Shown here in pieces: positions 26,251 to 34,672 of a stretch of 64,000 nt of DNA. The DNA lies in the NCBI GenBank assembly GCA_050010595.1, contig JBEKKS010000013.1:44276-108275 (forward strand), in the 5' to 3' direction. Position numbers and translations under genes: made by a program. The stretch is from Palsa-513 sp050010595 (GTDB lineage: Bacteria; Actinomycetota; Thermoleophilia; Solirubrobacterales; Solirubrobacteraceae). Position 1 is the first letter of the stretch, and the number at the start of each line of letters is the position of its first letter. Below the pieces are notes generated by a model that did no database searches, was not told the DNA's origin, and saw only the letters and a list, made by a program, of their open reading frames with translations.

Positions 26251-27297
26251 CTACCGGTCCCAGCTGGCAAACGCGCTGTGCTGCGCGAGCGTTGTCGTCG
26301 AACCGCCAGCCCACGGTACGACGTCGACGGTGCCCTGCGAGAAGTCGTCCCCCGACAGCGTGCCCGCCCCTTCGGTCACGAGCACCTCGGTCCCGCCGCG
26401 CGAGATCGCGTTGCCGATCGTTGTCGTGGTGGCGGAGCCGATTGCGCGCTCGCTGATCGGGTAGTCGGCGAGGTCGATGCACCAAGCCTGCGAGGTGTTG
26501 TCGCCGACGAGGTTCGCGAGCAGATGCTGGCCATCGGCCGACACGGCGACCGGCTCGAGTCCGTCGACCGATCCGCTGAAGCTCATGTTCGTCAGCTGCT
26601 GGTCATGACCCCCGCTGCGCAGCCATAGCTGCAAGGTCGTCGAGGAGGAGGACTCCTCGTGCGAGAAGATGATGCCCTTTGGACCCCAGAGCGGGTACTC
26701 GCTCAGGCCGTCGTGGGTGATCTGGTTGGGCGCGCCGCTGGGAACCTGCTGCGTGAACAGATTCACCTGCGCTCCGACGGCCTTTCCGAACACGAGTCGG
26801 TCGGGCGCATGGGGCGCGAAGCTGGCGCCCACGATCGTCCCCGTCGCGAGCGTCCGAGCGGGGCCGCGCAGCGGCACGACGACGAGCGAGTTGCCGTCGG
26901 TCACGGCGATCCAGTGATCGTCCGGCGACCAGCCGAGGATCGTCAGCTGTGCCGCCGAGGAGCGCAGCGTGCGCGTCTTCTTCGAGCTGAGCGCGTAGAG
27001 GACGAGCGAGGAGCCTTGTGCCGGTGAGCCCTTGCCCGGTCCGACGGCGGCGACGAACGCGCCGTTCGGTGAAAGGACCGCCGTGCTCGCCGGACCTAGC
27101 CCGTGTGCGTCGGCACCGTTTGCCCGCGCGAGCCAGAGCTCGGGGCTCGCGCTCGAGCTCGCGGGCGCCTTGATGTAGGTCACGTTCGCACTGGGCGTGG
27201 CGGCTGCTGCGGTGGCGCTCGCCGCTAGCGCGCAGGCCAAGCCGAGCGCCAGCCCGAGGCGCGCGCGCAGTCCCCATCGTCGCGACGACAAACCCAC
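26251..27297 (-). CDS. Exported TolB-like beta-propeller protein, paralogue 3 (first in operon)
   Basis: A 348-residue protein from GTG 27297, with GGAAGGAA upstream. The signal peptide ends about residue 33 (ATAAAA). Blades include VLSPNGAFVAAVG, ILGWSPDDHWIAVT, TIVGASFAPHAPDRLVFG, YPLWGPKGIIFSH and AVSADGQHLLANL. It ends LAQHSAFASWDR. GASFAP and DRLVYG/DRLVFG are shared by all three paralogues. It heads the three-gene operon and diverges from a membrane-anchored protein at 27473. Confidence 0.86.
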   Translation of the reverse strand: MGLSSRRWGLRARLGLALGLACALAASATAAAATPSANVTYIKAPASSSASPELWLARANGADAHGLGPASTAVLSPNGAFVAAVGPGKGSPAQGSSLVLYALSSKKTRTLRSSAAQLTILGWSPDDHWIAVTDGNSLVVVPLRGPARTLATGTIVGASFAPHAPDRLVFGKAVGAQVNLFTQQVPSGAPNQITHDGLSEYPLWGPKGIIFSHEESSSSTTLQLWLRSGGHDQQLTNMSFSGSVDGLEPVAVSADGQHLLANLVGDNTSQAWCIDLADYPISERAIGSATTTTIGNAISRGGTEVLVTEGAGTLSGDDFSQGTVDVVPWAGGSTTTLAQHSAFASWDR

Positions 27298-27472
27298 GTT
27301 CGATTTCCTTCCTGATTCTGTCCGCCCCTGCGCCCTGACGCGCCACGACCGACTGAGGCCCCATCGTACGCGCCGCGACGGCGTGTCGCGCCGCCCGCGC
27401 CACGGATCGTCGGATATTTGACTCCGAATGGGCCCCTACCGGGACACCACCCATTCGCATAGTGTCCAGCCA

Positions 27473-28057
27473 ATGGGTCGCTTGCGTCTCGTGCCGTGGA
27501 GCGTCGCGTTCACGGGCGTGCTCATCGGACTGGTTGTTGGCTTCTTGCTGGCCCCGTCGCATCGAGGCGGCGACGACACCTACCGCGGCCAGGACCTGTG
27601 GGCGCTCGTTCCGAGCGGCTGGAAGCAGGAGCCGCTCCTCGCCCCGTACGGCACTGCGCTCGACGGTTGGTTTGACCTCAACAATCCCGCTGACTCGCTC
27701 GCGGTGCGTGCGACCGCTCCCGCCGGTGCGGCGCCACAGGCGCGAGCATTCGCGCGAGCGCACGGGCTCGGCAAGGCGACGCGATCGTGGGTCTACCACG
27801 TGCAGTGGCCCGGAGGCCGCAGCGCTTGGGAGGTCCTCTACAAGGAGGCCTCGGTCTTCACGGCACTGTTCGAGTTCGACGCCTGCTCGCCGGCGATCGC
27901 GATGACGGTGACGATCGACGCCTCGAGTCAGAGCTCGCTCGCGAACGAGGAGGACACGCTGCCGCAGGGCGCCGAGCCGGTCTGTGACGGTGCCGCCTTC
28001 AGCTCGCCGGACCGCGCCGACGTCGCGGTCCCACTGACGCTCCCGAGCGACCCCTAG
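27473..28057 (+). CDS. Membrane-anchored protein of unknown function
   Basis: A 194-residue protein read from ATG 27473 (MGRLRLVPWS); the in-frame ATG at 27428 lacks a ribosome site. One N-terminal membrane span (about 10-28) is followed by an extracytoplasmic domain. That domain opens DLWALVPSGWKQEP and has two cysteines (DACSPA and EPVCDGA) that could form a disulfide. The PSGW phrase resembles short lipoprotein/PsbP-like domains of actinobacteria. It diverges from the propeller operon and is followed by a convergent hydrolase. No function is assigned. Confidence 0.7.
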   Translation: MGRLRLVPWSVAFTGVLIGLVVGFLLAPSHRGGDDTYRGQDLWALVPSGWKQEPLLAPYGTALDGWFDLNNPADSLAVRATAPAGAAPQARAFARAHGLGKATRSWVYHVQWPGGRSAWEVLYKEASVFTALFEFDACSPAIAMTVTIDASSQSSLANEEDTLPQGAEPVCDGAAFSSPDRADVAVPLTLPSDP

Positions 28058-28070
28058 ATGCTCGGGCAAT

Positions 28071-29003
28071 CTAGGCGAGGAAGTCCTCGAGCAGGTCGTT
28101 GAAGCGCACCGGGCGCTCGACCATCGGCATGTGCCCGGTGTCGGCGAACAGCTCGAGCCGGGACTCGGGAAGCAGCGCGGCCAGCCGTTCGCTGTCCTGC
28201 GCCGGGATCAGCACGTCGCCGGTGCCATGCACGATCAGCGTTGGCGCCGTGATCTGCGCGAGCTCGCCGGCGATGTCATGCGCGGCGAGCGCGGCGAGCG
28301 CTTGTAGCGTGCCGGGCGGGTGCGTCTCGCCGCCCAGCTCGTAGAGGAGGTCGCGCGCGATCAGCGTCGGATGGCGGATCACGCCGGCGTAGGCGAGGTG
28401 GCGCGCCCGGGGGCGGGTGATCGCGCCGCGGGGGAGGCTCGCGATCAATCGACTTGCTCCTTCGACCGCGATCCGCGCCGTGCGCGCTCGCAGCTGCACC
28501 GGCGTAAGGGTCGCGGCGTCGACGAGCACGAGCGCGCCGGCGCGCTGCGGGAAGCGCAGCGCGAGCTCGGTCGCGACCAGGCCGCCGAGCGAGTGTCCGA
28601 CGATCGCCGGCGCTTCGAGCTCGAGCAGGTCGCAGACGCGGTCGAGCGCCTGCGTCCAGCCCTCGATCGAGATCGGCTCGAGCGGCATCTGCGAGCGGCC
28701 GAAGCCGGGGAGGTCGACCGCGACGACCTGGCGGGTGCGCGCAAGCCGGGGAATGTTTGCGAGCCAGTTCTGCCAGCGGCCGCCGAGCCCGTGCACGAGC
28801 AGCAGCGGTCGCCGCTCACCGGAGCCGAGCGACACCAGTTGGACGCGCCTGCCGGCGACGGTCATCGCGCGAACCTGGGTGGGCCAGCTGACCGCGCGCC
28901 AGTCTGGGCGGTCCTCGGCCCCGTAGTCTGGCCCGGCGCCCGCCGCGGCGCCGATGCTCGCCGGACGGGCGTTCGCTGCAAGGATTCGCCGGTGAGCCGC
29001 CAC
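28071..29003 (-). CDS. Alpha/beta hydrolase
   Basis: A 310-residue hydrolase. Oxyanion-hole region VHGLGGRWQNW, nucleophile elbow GHSLGG (Ser), acid in HGTGDVLIP and His in DTGHMPMVERP are all in place. DLPGFGRS is typical of epoxide-hydrolase/haloperoxidase-like esterases. GTG 29003 is the far start. ATG 28865 (MTVAGRRVQL) would also give a full hydrolase core, but DWRAVSWPTQVR just before it looks conserved in relatives, so the longer form is kept. It stands alone. Ester substrate unknown. Confidence 0.86.
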   Translation of the reverse strand: MAAHRRILAANARPASIGAAAGAGPDYGAEDRPDWRAVSWPTQVRAMTVAGRRVQLVSLGSGERRPLLLVHGLGGRWQNWLANIPRLARTRQVVAVDLPGFGRSQMPLEPISIEGWTQALDRVCDLLELEAPAIVGHSLGGLVATELALRFPQRAGALVLVDAATLTPVQLRARTARIAVEGASRLIASLPRGAITRPRARHLAYAGVIRHPTLIARDLLYELGGETHPPGTLQALAALAAHDIAGELAQITAPTLIVHGTGDVLIPAQDSERLAALLPESRLELFADTGHMPMVERPVRFNDLLEDFLA

Positions 29004-29041
29004 TTGCTGAAGCGTAGCCTCGTGTCCCCGAGGCGCCTGCG

Positions 29042-29344
29042 ATGACGCTCGAACGAGCCGACTGGTGGGTCATACGGCGGGCGTCCAACCGCCAACCGAA
29101 GACCTACCGCTGTCCGATCTGCGGCCGCCAGCTGCCCGCGCTCAGCGAGCACATGCTGATCGCGCCGGAGGGCGACTCGAGGCGCAGGCGCCACGCGCAC
29201 ACGGCTTGCGTGATGCGCGCGCGTGCGGCTGGTCGCCTACCGCTGCGCGAGGACTGGCTCGCGCGACAGCCGCGCGGACCGAGCTTCTGGCAACGTTTGC
29301 GTCAGTTCGGTGGCGCAGGGAGGGACAGGCCACGCTCACGCTGA
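29042..29344 (+). CDS. Small CxxC...HxxC putative zinc-binding protein
   Basis: A 100-residue basic protein. YRCPICGRQLPALSEH followed by HAHTACVM places two cysteines, then histidines, then a cysteine, in a spacing that could bind one zinc ion. The rest is rich in Arg and Trp, suggesting nucleic-acid or membrane contact. GAGG lies 6 bp before the ATG. It diverges from the hydrolase by 38 bp between starts. No known family is recognised. It could be a small regulator or ribosome-associated factor, which is inference from composition only. Confidence 0.65.
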   Translation: MTLERADWWVIRRASNRQPKTYRCPICGRQLPALSEHMLIAPEGDSRRRRHAHTACVMRARAAGRLPLREDWLARQPRGPSFWQRLRQFGGAGRDRPRSR

Positions 29345-29564
29345 ATTCAGGAGTGCTGGCAGGTTTGCCGGCGTTCCGCGGGGCTGCGTCCGGCGGTGGG
29401 TGCCAACCACTTCAGAAGTCGCGGCGGCGTCCGATGCAATGTGCAAGCGGAGCTGCAGGCGAACCAGGAGCGAATCAATTCGGCGCTCAGCCCGTTATAG
29501 ACGTAGTTCTCCGGTCGCCCGGCTCGCAGTCCAGACCCGGCGAGGCAGGCACGGCAGCCGCTCG

Positions 29565-31235
29565 ATGACCAAGACAACGCGAACACCGATCACTGTGCTG
29601 GCGCTGCTTGCGGCGTTTGTGCTCGCCGTACCCGTTTCGGCCGCCGCGAGCGCCGGCGGGGCGACCGCGCCGGGGGCCGGCGCGACGGGAGGCGCCGGGA
29701 CGGCCACGGGCCAGAGCACGCAGCAGACCACCAGCCCTACTGAGGAGAGCCGCTACCGCGGCCCGGTGCCGGTCATGACAAACGCGGCCTGCTACGGCGT
29801 GGGGCGGACCCACTGCGCGAAGAACCATCGTCACGAGGTCCAGGCGACGGGCGAGCTCGTCATTCGTGGCCATCACTTCGTTGGCAGGATCGAGGTCTAC
29901 TTCCCGCGCGCGGGTGCCGTTGCCGCGCGTGTCGACCCGATCGGCGGTTTGCTTCACCCAACGCGTCACGGCTGGGCGGTGACTGTGCCGGCGGGTGCGG
30001 CGAGCGGGCGGATCTACCTTCAGAGCTCGACTGGCGCGCGCTCGAAGCTGTATGGCCCGATCACGGTGCTCGCCGCGCCGGTGACCGTCACGAACCAGGT
30101 GACCGCCGCGGCCTCGCCGTTTGACGGTGAGGGCATGTGGATCTGGTATCTGAGCGCGACCGACGGCGACAATCTCGCCGCGATCGCAGCCCAGGCCAAG
30201 CAGGCCGGGATCAGCACGCTGTTCATCAAGAGCAGCGACGGCACGAGCTTCTGGTCGCAGTTCACGCCGACCCTCGTTCAAACGCTCCACTCGCTTGGCC
30301 TGCATGTCTGTGGCTGGCAGTACGTCTATGGCGCCAACCCTGCCGGCGAGGCGGCGGCCGGCGCGCAGGCGGTAGCCGACGGTGCGGACTGTCTCGTGAT
30401 CGACGCCGAGAGCGAGTACCAGGGCAACTACTACGGCGCCCAGCAGTACATCACCGATCTGCGTGCCGCGATCGGCCCCAATTACCCGCTCGGGCTGACG
30501 TCCTTCCCGTATGTCAACTATCACGAGTCCGAGCCCTACTCGGTGTTCCTAGGCCCTGGGGGCGCCCAGTACAACCTGCCGCAGGTCTACTGGCAGGACA
30601 TCGGGACCACACCGGACGCGGCGTACGCTCAGACCTTCATCGAGAACCGCGTATATGGCCGGCCGATCGTCCCGATCGGGCAGAGCTTCAGCGGCGTTTC
30701 CGCCGCTGACATGACCCGCTTTCGCCAGCTTGCGGGCGCCTACGGCGCGCTCGGCTTCTCGTGGTGGAGCTGGCAGGACACGACGAGTGCCGAGTGGACC
30801 GGCCTCGACTCGCCGCTGAGTCCGGCGACCAACATCAGCATCTCGCAGGGCTGGCCCGCGCTCGGAAAAGGGTCGTCCGGAGACCAGGTGATCTGGATGC
30901 AGGAGCATCTTGCGGCCGCATATCCGTCCACACCGACCGGCGGCAGCTTCAACGCGACGACACAGGCAAACCTCGAGGCGTTCCAGCGCGCGCACGGGAT
31001 CCCGCCGACAGGAATTACGGATGCAGCGACTTGGGCTGCGCTGCTCGCCCTCAATCCGGTCGCCGTCCAGTATCCGCCGCCACCGCCCAGCGGGAGCACG
31101 GGGAGCAGCGGCGCGACGGGCTCGAGCGGCTCGACGGGCTCGAGCGGCGCGACGGGCGCGTCGGGATCCTCAGGCTCCTCGGGCTCCTCGGGATCGTCGG
31201 GCTCCTCCGGCTCGAGCGGCGGCACCAGCGCCTGA
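29565..31235 (+). CDS. Secreted protein with peptidoglycan-binding domain and Gly/Ser tail
   Basis: A 556-residue exported protein from ATG 29565. Signal peptide about 1-29 (ending VSAAASA), then a low-complexity Gly/Ala linker and a beta domain (about 60-185). A TIM-barrel-like domain follows (about 190-425: GMWIWYLSATDGDNLAAI, LHVCGWQYVYG, DCLVIDAESEYQG, LPQVYWQD, GFSWWSWQ). A PG_binding_1 domain comes next (about 440-505: GSSGDQVIWMQEHL, LEAFQRAHGI, GITDAATWAALL). The last 45 residues are SGSTGSSG-type repeats. Acidic residues in VIDAES suggest a glycoside-hydrolase-like site. It probably acts on or attaches to the cell wall. Confidence 0.85.
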   Translation: MTKTTRTPITVLALLAAFVLAVPVSAAASAGGATAPGAGATGGAGTATGQSTQQTTSPTEESRYRGPVPVMTNAACYGVGRTHCAKNHRHEVQATGELVIRGHHFVGRIEVYFPRAGAVAARVDPIGGLLHPTRHGWAVTVPAGAASGRIYLQSSTGARSKLYGPITVLAAPVTVTNQVTAAASPFDGEGMWIWYLSATDGDNLAAIAAQAKQAGISTLFIKSSDGTSFWSQFTPTLVQTLHSLGLHVCGWQYVYGANPAGEAAAGAQAVADGADCLVIDAESEYQGNYYGAQQYITDLRAAIGPNYPLGLTSFPYVNYHESEPYSVFLGPGGAQYNLPQVYWQDIGTTPDAAYAQTFIENRVYGRPIVPIGQSFSGVSAADMTRFRQLAGAYGALGFSWWSWQDTTSAEWTGLDSPLSPATNISISQGWPALGKGSSGDQVIWMQEHLAAAYPSTPTGGSFNATTQANLEAFQRAHGIPPTGITDAATWAALLALNPVAVQYPPPPPSGSTGSSGATGSSGSTGSSGATGASGSSGSSGSSGSSGSSGSSGGTSA

Positions 31236-31338
31236 GCGTCCACCGGTCAGGAACCTACCCAGACCAGATACGGTTCCTGCTCGCAATCTTTGTCACGAAC
31301 GGTTATGTTGCGCGCCGATGGGAGTGAGAGCGATGGCC

Positions 31339-31368
31339 TAGAGCAGCGTCGGCGCCGACGCTGCTCTA
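31339..31368. terminator. Perfect 30-nt palindrome between convergent genes
   Basis: The arms TAGAGCAGCGTCGGC (31339-31353) and its exact complement (31354-31368) leave no spacer. The palindrome sits between the convergent ends of the secreted protein (31235) and the arylsulfotransferase-like gene (31386). It can form a long hairpin from either strand and probably ends transcription in both directions. A T-run is lacking, as is common in high-GC actinobacteria. Confidence 0.7.
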
Positions 31369-31385
31369 ACCATCGACCGGCTCCG

Positions 31386-32909
31386 CTAGACGCGTAGCGT
31401 CTCGGACTGTCCGAGGACGTTGCCGTTCTCGTCGATCGCCCGCGCCGCCAGGTAGCGCGGATGACCGTCGGCGACGACGACCGTCTCGAAGTCATCGCGC
31501 GGCCGCGCGGCCAGCGGGCTGAGACTGTTCGAGTGGCGTCCGCCAAGCAGCACCCAGAAGCGCGTCCGCGTGTCGCCGTTCCAGCTGATGTAGGCGAGCG
31601 TGCGGTGTCCGTTCCGCTCCGCTGCGAGCGTCGGCGTGCCTTCGCCCTGACCAGCCCACGGAAGGCGGAAGGCGCGGTAGGAGAGATAGTCGGCGCCGAG
31701 TTGCGCGTCGAACAGCAGCTCGCCGTCGGCAGTGAACTCGGATACGAACGGCTCGGCGCCCCAGCCGATGAAGACGTTGCCATCGGGGAGGACCTGCAGG
31801 CTGCCCTGGCTTGTCGCGAGCAGCGGCGAGGGGTGGCGGTACTCGCGCAACAGGCTCGCCTTGCGCGAGCGCTCGTCGAGTGCGAGCACGATCCCGCGCG
31901 ACTGCACTCCGCCGCCAGGCGGGCCTTCGTTGTCGAACAGCGTGAGTGTTCCGTCACGCTGGCGGCGCGCGTCGTGCTGCCAGGCGAAGGCCGAGTTGGC
32001 TCCGAACGCGAACTGGTTCTGCTTCCCGCCGAGGCGCCAGATGATCGCGCCGCTGCGACGGTCGATCTTGTAGACGGTGTGCGTGTTGCGCGACGAGACG
32101 AGAAAGTTGCCGTCGCGGTCGATGTCCAGTGAGTTGATGTGAACGTAGTCCCACGGCGTGTAGACCGGCAGGTAGTAGGACTCCTCCAGCGACAGATGGT
32201 CGAGGCTGCGCCACTCGAAGAGAACGCGCCCGCTCGCTAGGTCGATCTCCTGGAAGATCGCGTCCTGGATCGTCCCGTCAGTCGGTCCCCCGACCGAGCT
32301 CAGATCCATTGGTCCGATCGTGTAGGCGGTCAGCAGCGCGGTTCCGCGCGACGTGATCAGGAACTCGTGGAGGTCCGCCTGCAGCCCGTTGCCGGCCTGG
32401 ACGCGATGCAGCGGCCTGTATCGCTCGTCGGCGATCAGATAGTGCCCGACGCCGTGGCCGTCGACGATCTGGCCTTCCCACCACGTCAGGACCGGCCGGT
32501 CGCGGTAGCTCTGCACGCGCAGGTTGGTGATGACGTCGCCGTATGGAAGCGGCCGCTGCCAGACGGTCTGCCCGGTGTTGTCGGCGATCACTGCGCCCGC
32601 CTGCTGACCTTTTGGCGCGTTGTAGGGGGCGAAGAAGATCAGCCCTGGGGCGACGCGCTCGCTCGTGGTCGCGATGCTTAGCGCTGGGATGCGCAGGTCT
32701 GGTCGGGAGTGGAACTGCGGATCCTGCGGCGCCGCGCTCGTCAGCACGTCGTTGATGGTCGGTGCGGGCGCGAAGCTGCGCCGCAGCTGATCTCCGTCCA
32801 AGTAGCCCGCGAGGACGATCGATCCCGCGGCGAAGGCGCTCGATCGCAGGAGTGCCCTCCGCGTCAGGCGGTGCGAGTCGGACTCCGCTGGCGTGTTGAT
32901 CGCCGACAT
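31386..32909 (-). CDS. Tat-exported arylsulfotransferase (ASST)-like beta-propeller protein
   Basis: A 507-residue protein. The N-terminus SHRLTRRALLRSSAF plus a hydrophobic stretch is a twin-arginine signal. The body is a six-bladed-type propeller of the ASST family: DLHEFLITSRGTALLTAY, DYVHINSLDIDRDGNFLVSSRNTHTVYKIDRRSG, WRLGGKQNQF and WQHDARRQRDG. The two His in these motifs match the conserved catalytic/ligand histidines. Bacterial relatives transfer sulfate between phenols, but many actinobacterial members are untested. It is a single-gene unit ending at the palindromic terminator. Confidence 0.88.
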   Translation of the reverse strand: MSAINTPAESDSHRLTRRALLRSSAFAAGSIVLAGYLDGDQLRRSFAPAPTINDVLTSAAPQDPQFHSRPDLRIPALSIATTSERVAPGLIFFAPYNAPKGQQAGAVIADNTGQTVWQRPLPYGDVITNLRVQSYRDRPVLTWWEGQIVDGHGVGHYLIADERYRPLHRVQAGNGLQADLHEFLITSRGTALLTAYTIGPMDLSSVGGPTDGTIQDAIFQEIDLASGRVLFEWRSLDHLSLEESYYLPVYTPWDYVHINSLDIDRDGNFLVSSRNTHTVYKIDRRSGAIIWRLGGKQNQFAFGANSAFAWQHDARRQRDGTLTLFDNEGPPGGGVQSRGIVLALDERSRKASLLREYRHPSPLLATSQGSLQVLPDGNVFIGWGAEPFVSEFTADGELLFDAQLGADYLSYRAFRLPWAGQGEGTPTLAAERNGHRTLAYISWNGDTRTRFWVLLGGRHSNSLSPLAARPRDDFETVVVADGHPRYLAARAIDENGNVLGQSETLRV

Positions 32910-32964
32910 GTCAAAGATGCAAGCAGTCGCGTGTAAGCGTCGCGTCAGTACGTCGACGGTCGGC

Positions 32965-33630
32965 TCAGGCGTCCGCCTCCATTAGCGTCGCAGCCAGCCA
33001 TTCGCGCGCGGCGAGCGCAATCGTGGGCTCGATCTGGTGCCCGCCGTCCGCCTCGTGGTAGTCGACGCGTGCGCCACCTGCTTCGAGCTGGGCGCGCGCA
33101 GTGTGCGCGAAGCCGATGTCGATGACTCGGTCCGACCGTCCATGCCCGATGAACACCGGCAACCCCGCTCGAGTAGCGATATCCGGACGCCAGGCCGCAA
33201 CAGTCGGGATGAAGCCGGAGAGCGCAAGGATTCCGGCGGGAGCGGGGCGGTCCGCGCCGAGGCCGAGGGCGTAGCTCATAACGGTGCCCATCGAGAAGCC
33301 TCCGAGCACGGTTCGCTCCGGCGCGATCGCGGTGCGTGTCCAGACCGCGTCGTGAAACTCGCCGAGCTGCGAGTAGGCGGCTGTGAACGTCTCGGGATCT
33401 GGGTAGCCGACGCGCGGCGCCACGTACCAGTGGTATCCCGGCCAGCCGGGGATCGTCAGCGGCGCCCGCGGGGCGACGATGTGCAGTGCGCGCCCGGGGT
33501 CGAGCACGTCGGCGAGCTCGAGCAGGTCGCGCTCGTTCGCGCCGCGCCCATGGTGGAGGATCAGCAGTCCGCTCGGGTCGACGGCCGCCGGGCGTTCGCT
33601 GAAGCTGAGCGCGCACACGTGAGTCATCAT
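32965..33630 (-). CDS. Phospholipase/carboxylesterase-family hydrolase
   Basis: A 221-residue cytosolic serine hydrolase of the YpfH/acyl-protein-thioesterase type. Oxyanion segment LHHGRGANERDL, nucleophile GGFSMGTVMSYAL (Ser in GFSMG), Asp in IGHGRSDRVI and His in GGHQIEP complete the triad. It covers a full family domain with no extension. It lies downstream of a 27-bp dyad at 33657-33683 that separates it from a divergent small gene, so control through that dyad is likely. Confidence 0.9.
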   Translation of the reverse strand: MMTHVCALSFSERPAAVDPSGLLILHHGRGANERDLLELADVLDPGRALHIVAPRAPLTIPGWPGYHWYVAPRVGYPDPETFTAAYSQLGEFHDAVWTRTAIAPERTVLGGFSMGTVMSYALGLGADRPAPAGILALSGFIPTVAAWRPDIATRAGLPVFIGHGRSDRVIDIGFAHTARAQLEAGGARVDYHEADGGHQIEPTIALAAREWLAATLMEADA

Positions 33631-33656
33631 GGCGCAGCGGCGTGATCGGCTTCGCG

Positions 33657-33683
33657 GCTACTCCGTAGGTCCTACTGAGTAGC
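33657..33683. promoter_or_regulatory. 27-bp nested dyad between divergent genes (candidate operator)
   Basis: Outer arms GCTACTC (33657-33663) and GAGTAGC (33677-33683) enclose inner arms GTAGG (33665-33669) and CCTAC (33671-33675) around a single central T. Only one of 13 pairs is mismatched. It lies between starts at 33630 (minus) and 33764 (plus), so it could serve as an operator for both, or as a leader hairpin. Confidence 0.55.
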
Positions 33684-33763
33684 TCGGCGCGATGCCCCGG
33701 ATGAATGTCCCCCCCGGGGGCTGCGAGCCTAACGGCAGACCACCGCGACGTTGGAGGGATGCC

Positions 33764-34084
33764 ATGGCTTTGCTACCAAAGGAACGTTCAGATCTTGCGC
33801 TTGCTCCAGTGGCGGCGAACATCGACGGCAATCTCGCGCGCTTGCGCGACAAGTCAGTCGAGGAGATCGGCTACGAGGTCGGACTGCAGCTGAACCATGT
33901 TGCACGCAGCAACGACGCCGCCGAGCGCGCAGGCTGCGTCCTCGCGGTTGCGCTGCGTTTGGTGAACATGCATGGTTGGCACGCCGATATCACCGAGGAC
34001 CACGCGCGGTTGCGCCTCACTGGCGGCTCGGTGCCGATCGAGCTTGCGTTGAGCCCGACGATTCGCGCCTACATCAACGGCTGA
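33764..34084 (+). CDS. Small conserved-looking protein, function unknown
   Basis: A 106-residue protein. ATG 33764 has GGAGGG 5 bp upstream; earlier in-frame codons are excluded. Predicted helices cover most of residues 10-70 (VAANIDGNLARLRDKSVEEIGYEVGLQLNHVARSNDAAERAG). A short beta part follows (WHADITEDHARLRLTGGSVPIELALSP). No family is recognised, and there is no signal or membrane segment. Its promoter region carries the 27-bp dyad described separately, suggesting tight regulation. Confidence 0.7.
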   Translation: MALLPKERSDLALAPVAANIDGNLARLRDKSVEEIGYEVGLQLNHVARSNDAAERAGCVLAVALRLVNMHGWHADITEDHARLRLTGGSVPIELALSPTIRAYING

Positions 34085-34123
34085 GCCCGGCTCGGCGCGA
34101 CCCTCGCTGCTAGGGTCGCGTCG

Positions 34124-34672
34124 ATGCTTCCGGGGGCTGTGAATCGTACGCTGGGGGCGATCGCCGCCGTCGGGTTGGCGGGCTTGGCCGGCGGTGCTCT
34201 CGACGCCCAGGCAGTCAGCGCGCCAACCTGCTCGGCAGCGTCGCTCGGCGCCTGGGCGGGCTCGACCCAGGGCGCCGCCGGGACGCTGTTGACCGAGTTC
34301 GCGTTCGTCAACAAGGGCGCGCGCGCCTGCTCGCTGATCGGCTACCCGAGGGTTCAGATGGAAAGTGCTGCCGGCAAGCCGATCGCTACGACCGACGAGG
34401 ATGCCTCGGGCTTTCTTGGGCTCAGGCGCGTGCTTGTAGTGATCGCCCCCGGTAAGCGTGCGTATTTCGGCGTCGCCTACCCGGACTCGACTGGCGCCGG
34501 TCAGCGACGCTGCCCGACTGCCGCTGAGCTCGAGCTCACCCCGCCGGGCTCCTCGGCGCCGGTCCTGCTCACTGGCAGTGGTGCCGCGATCACGCCCTAC
34601 GCGGGATCGAACCGCAAGCTCGGTTGCGGCGTCGTCGAGCCCACCTACGTGACCGCAACCCGCTTCCAGTAG
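34124..34672 (+). CDS. DUF4232 secreted protein
   Basis: A 182-residue exported protein. Signal peptide about 1-30 (ending LDAQA). The DUF4232 domain has cysteines in PTCSAASL, RACSLIGYP, RRCPTAAE and KLGCGVV that likely form two disulfides. Phrases such as TLLTEFAFVNKGARACSLIGYP and APGKRAYFGVAY are typical. The family is frequent in actinobacterial secretomes and of unknown function. Its stop codon directly abuts the stop of the convergent quinoprotein-like gene, with no spacer. Confidence 0.85.
   Translation: MLPGAVNRTLGAIAAVGLAGLAGGALDAQAVSAPTCSAASLGAWAGSTQGAAGTLLTEFAFVNKGARACSLIGYPRVQMESAAGKPIATTDEDASGFLGLRRVLVVIAPGKRAYFGVAYPDSTGAGQRRCPTAAELELTPPGSSAPVLLTGSGAAITPYAGSNRKLGCGVVEPTYVTATRFQ

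Noticed and set aside
31090..31235. Recent DNA tandem repeats as a mobile or regulatory element
   Set aside because: They encode the SGSTGSSG tail of the secreted protein, a low-complexity coding repeat.
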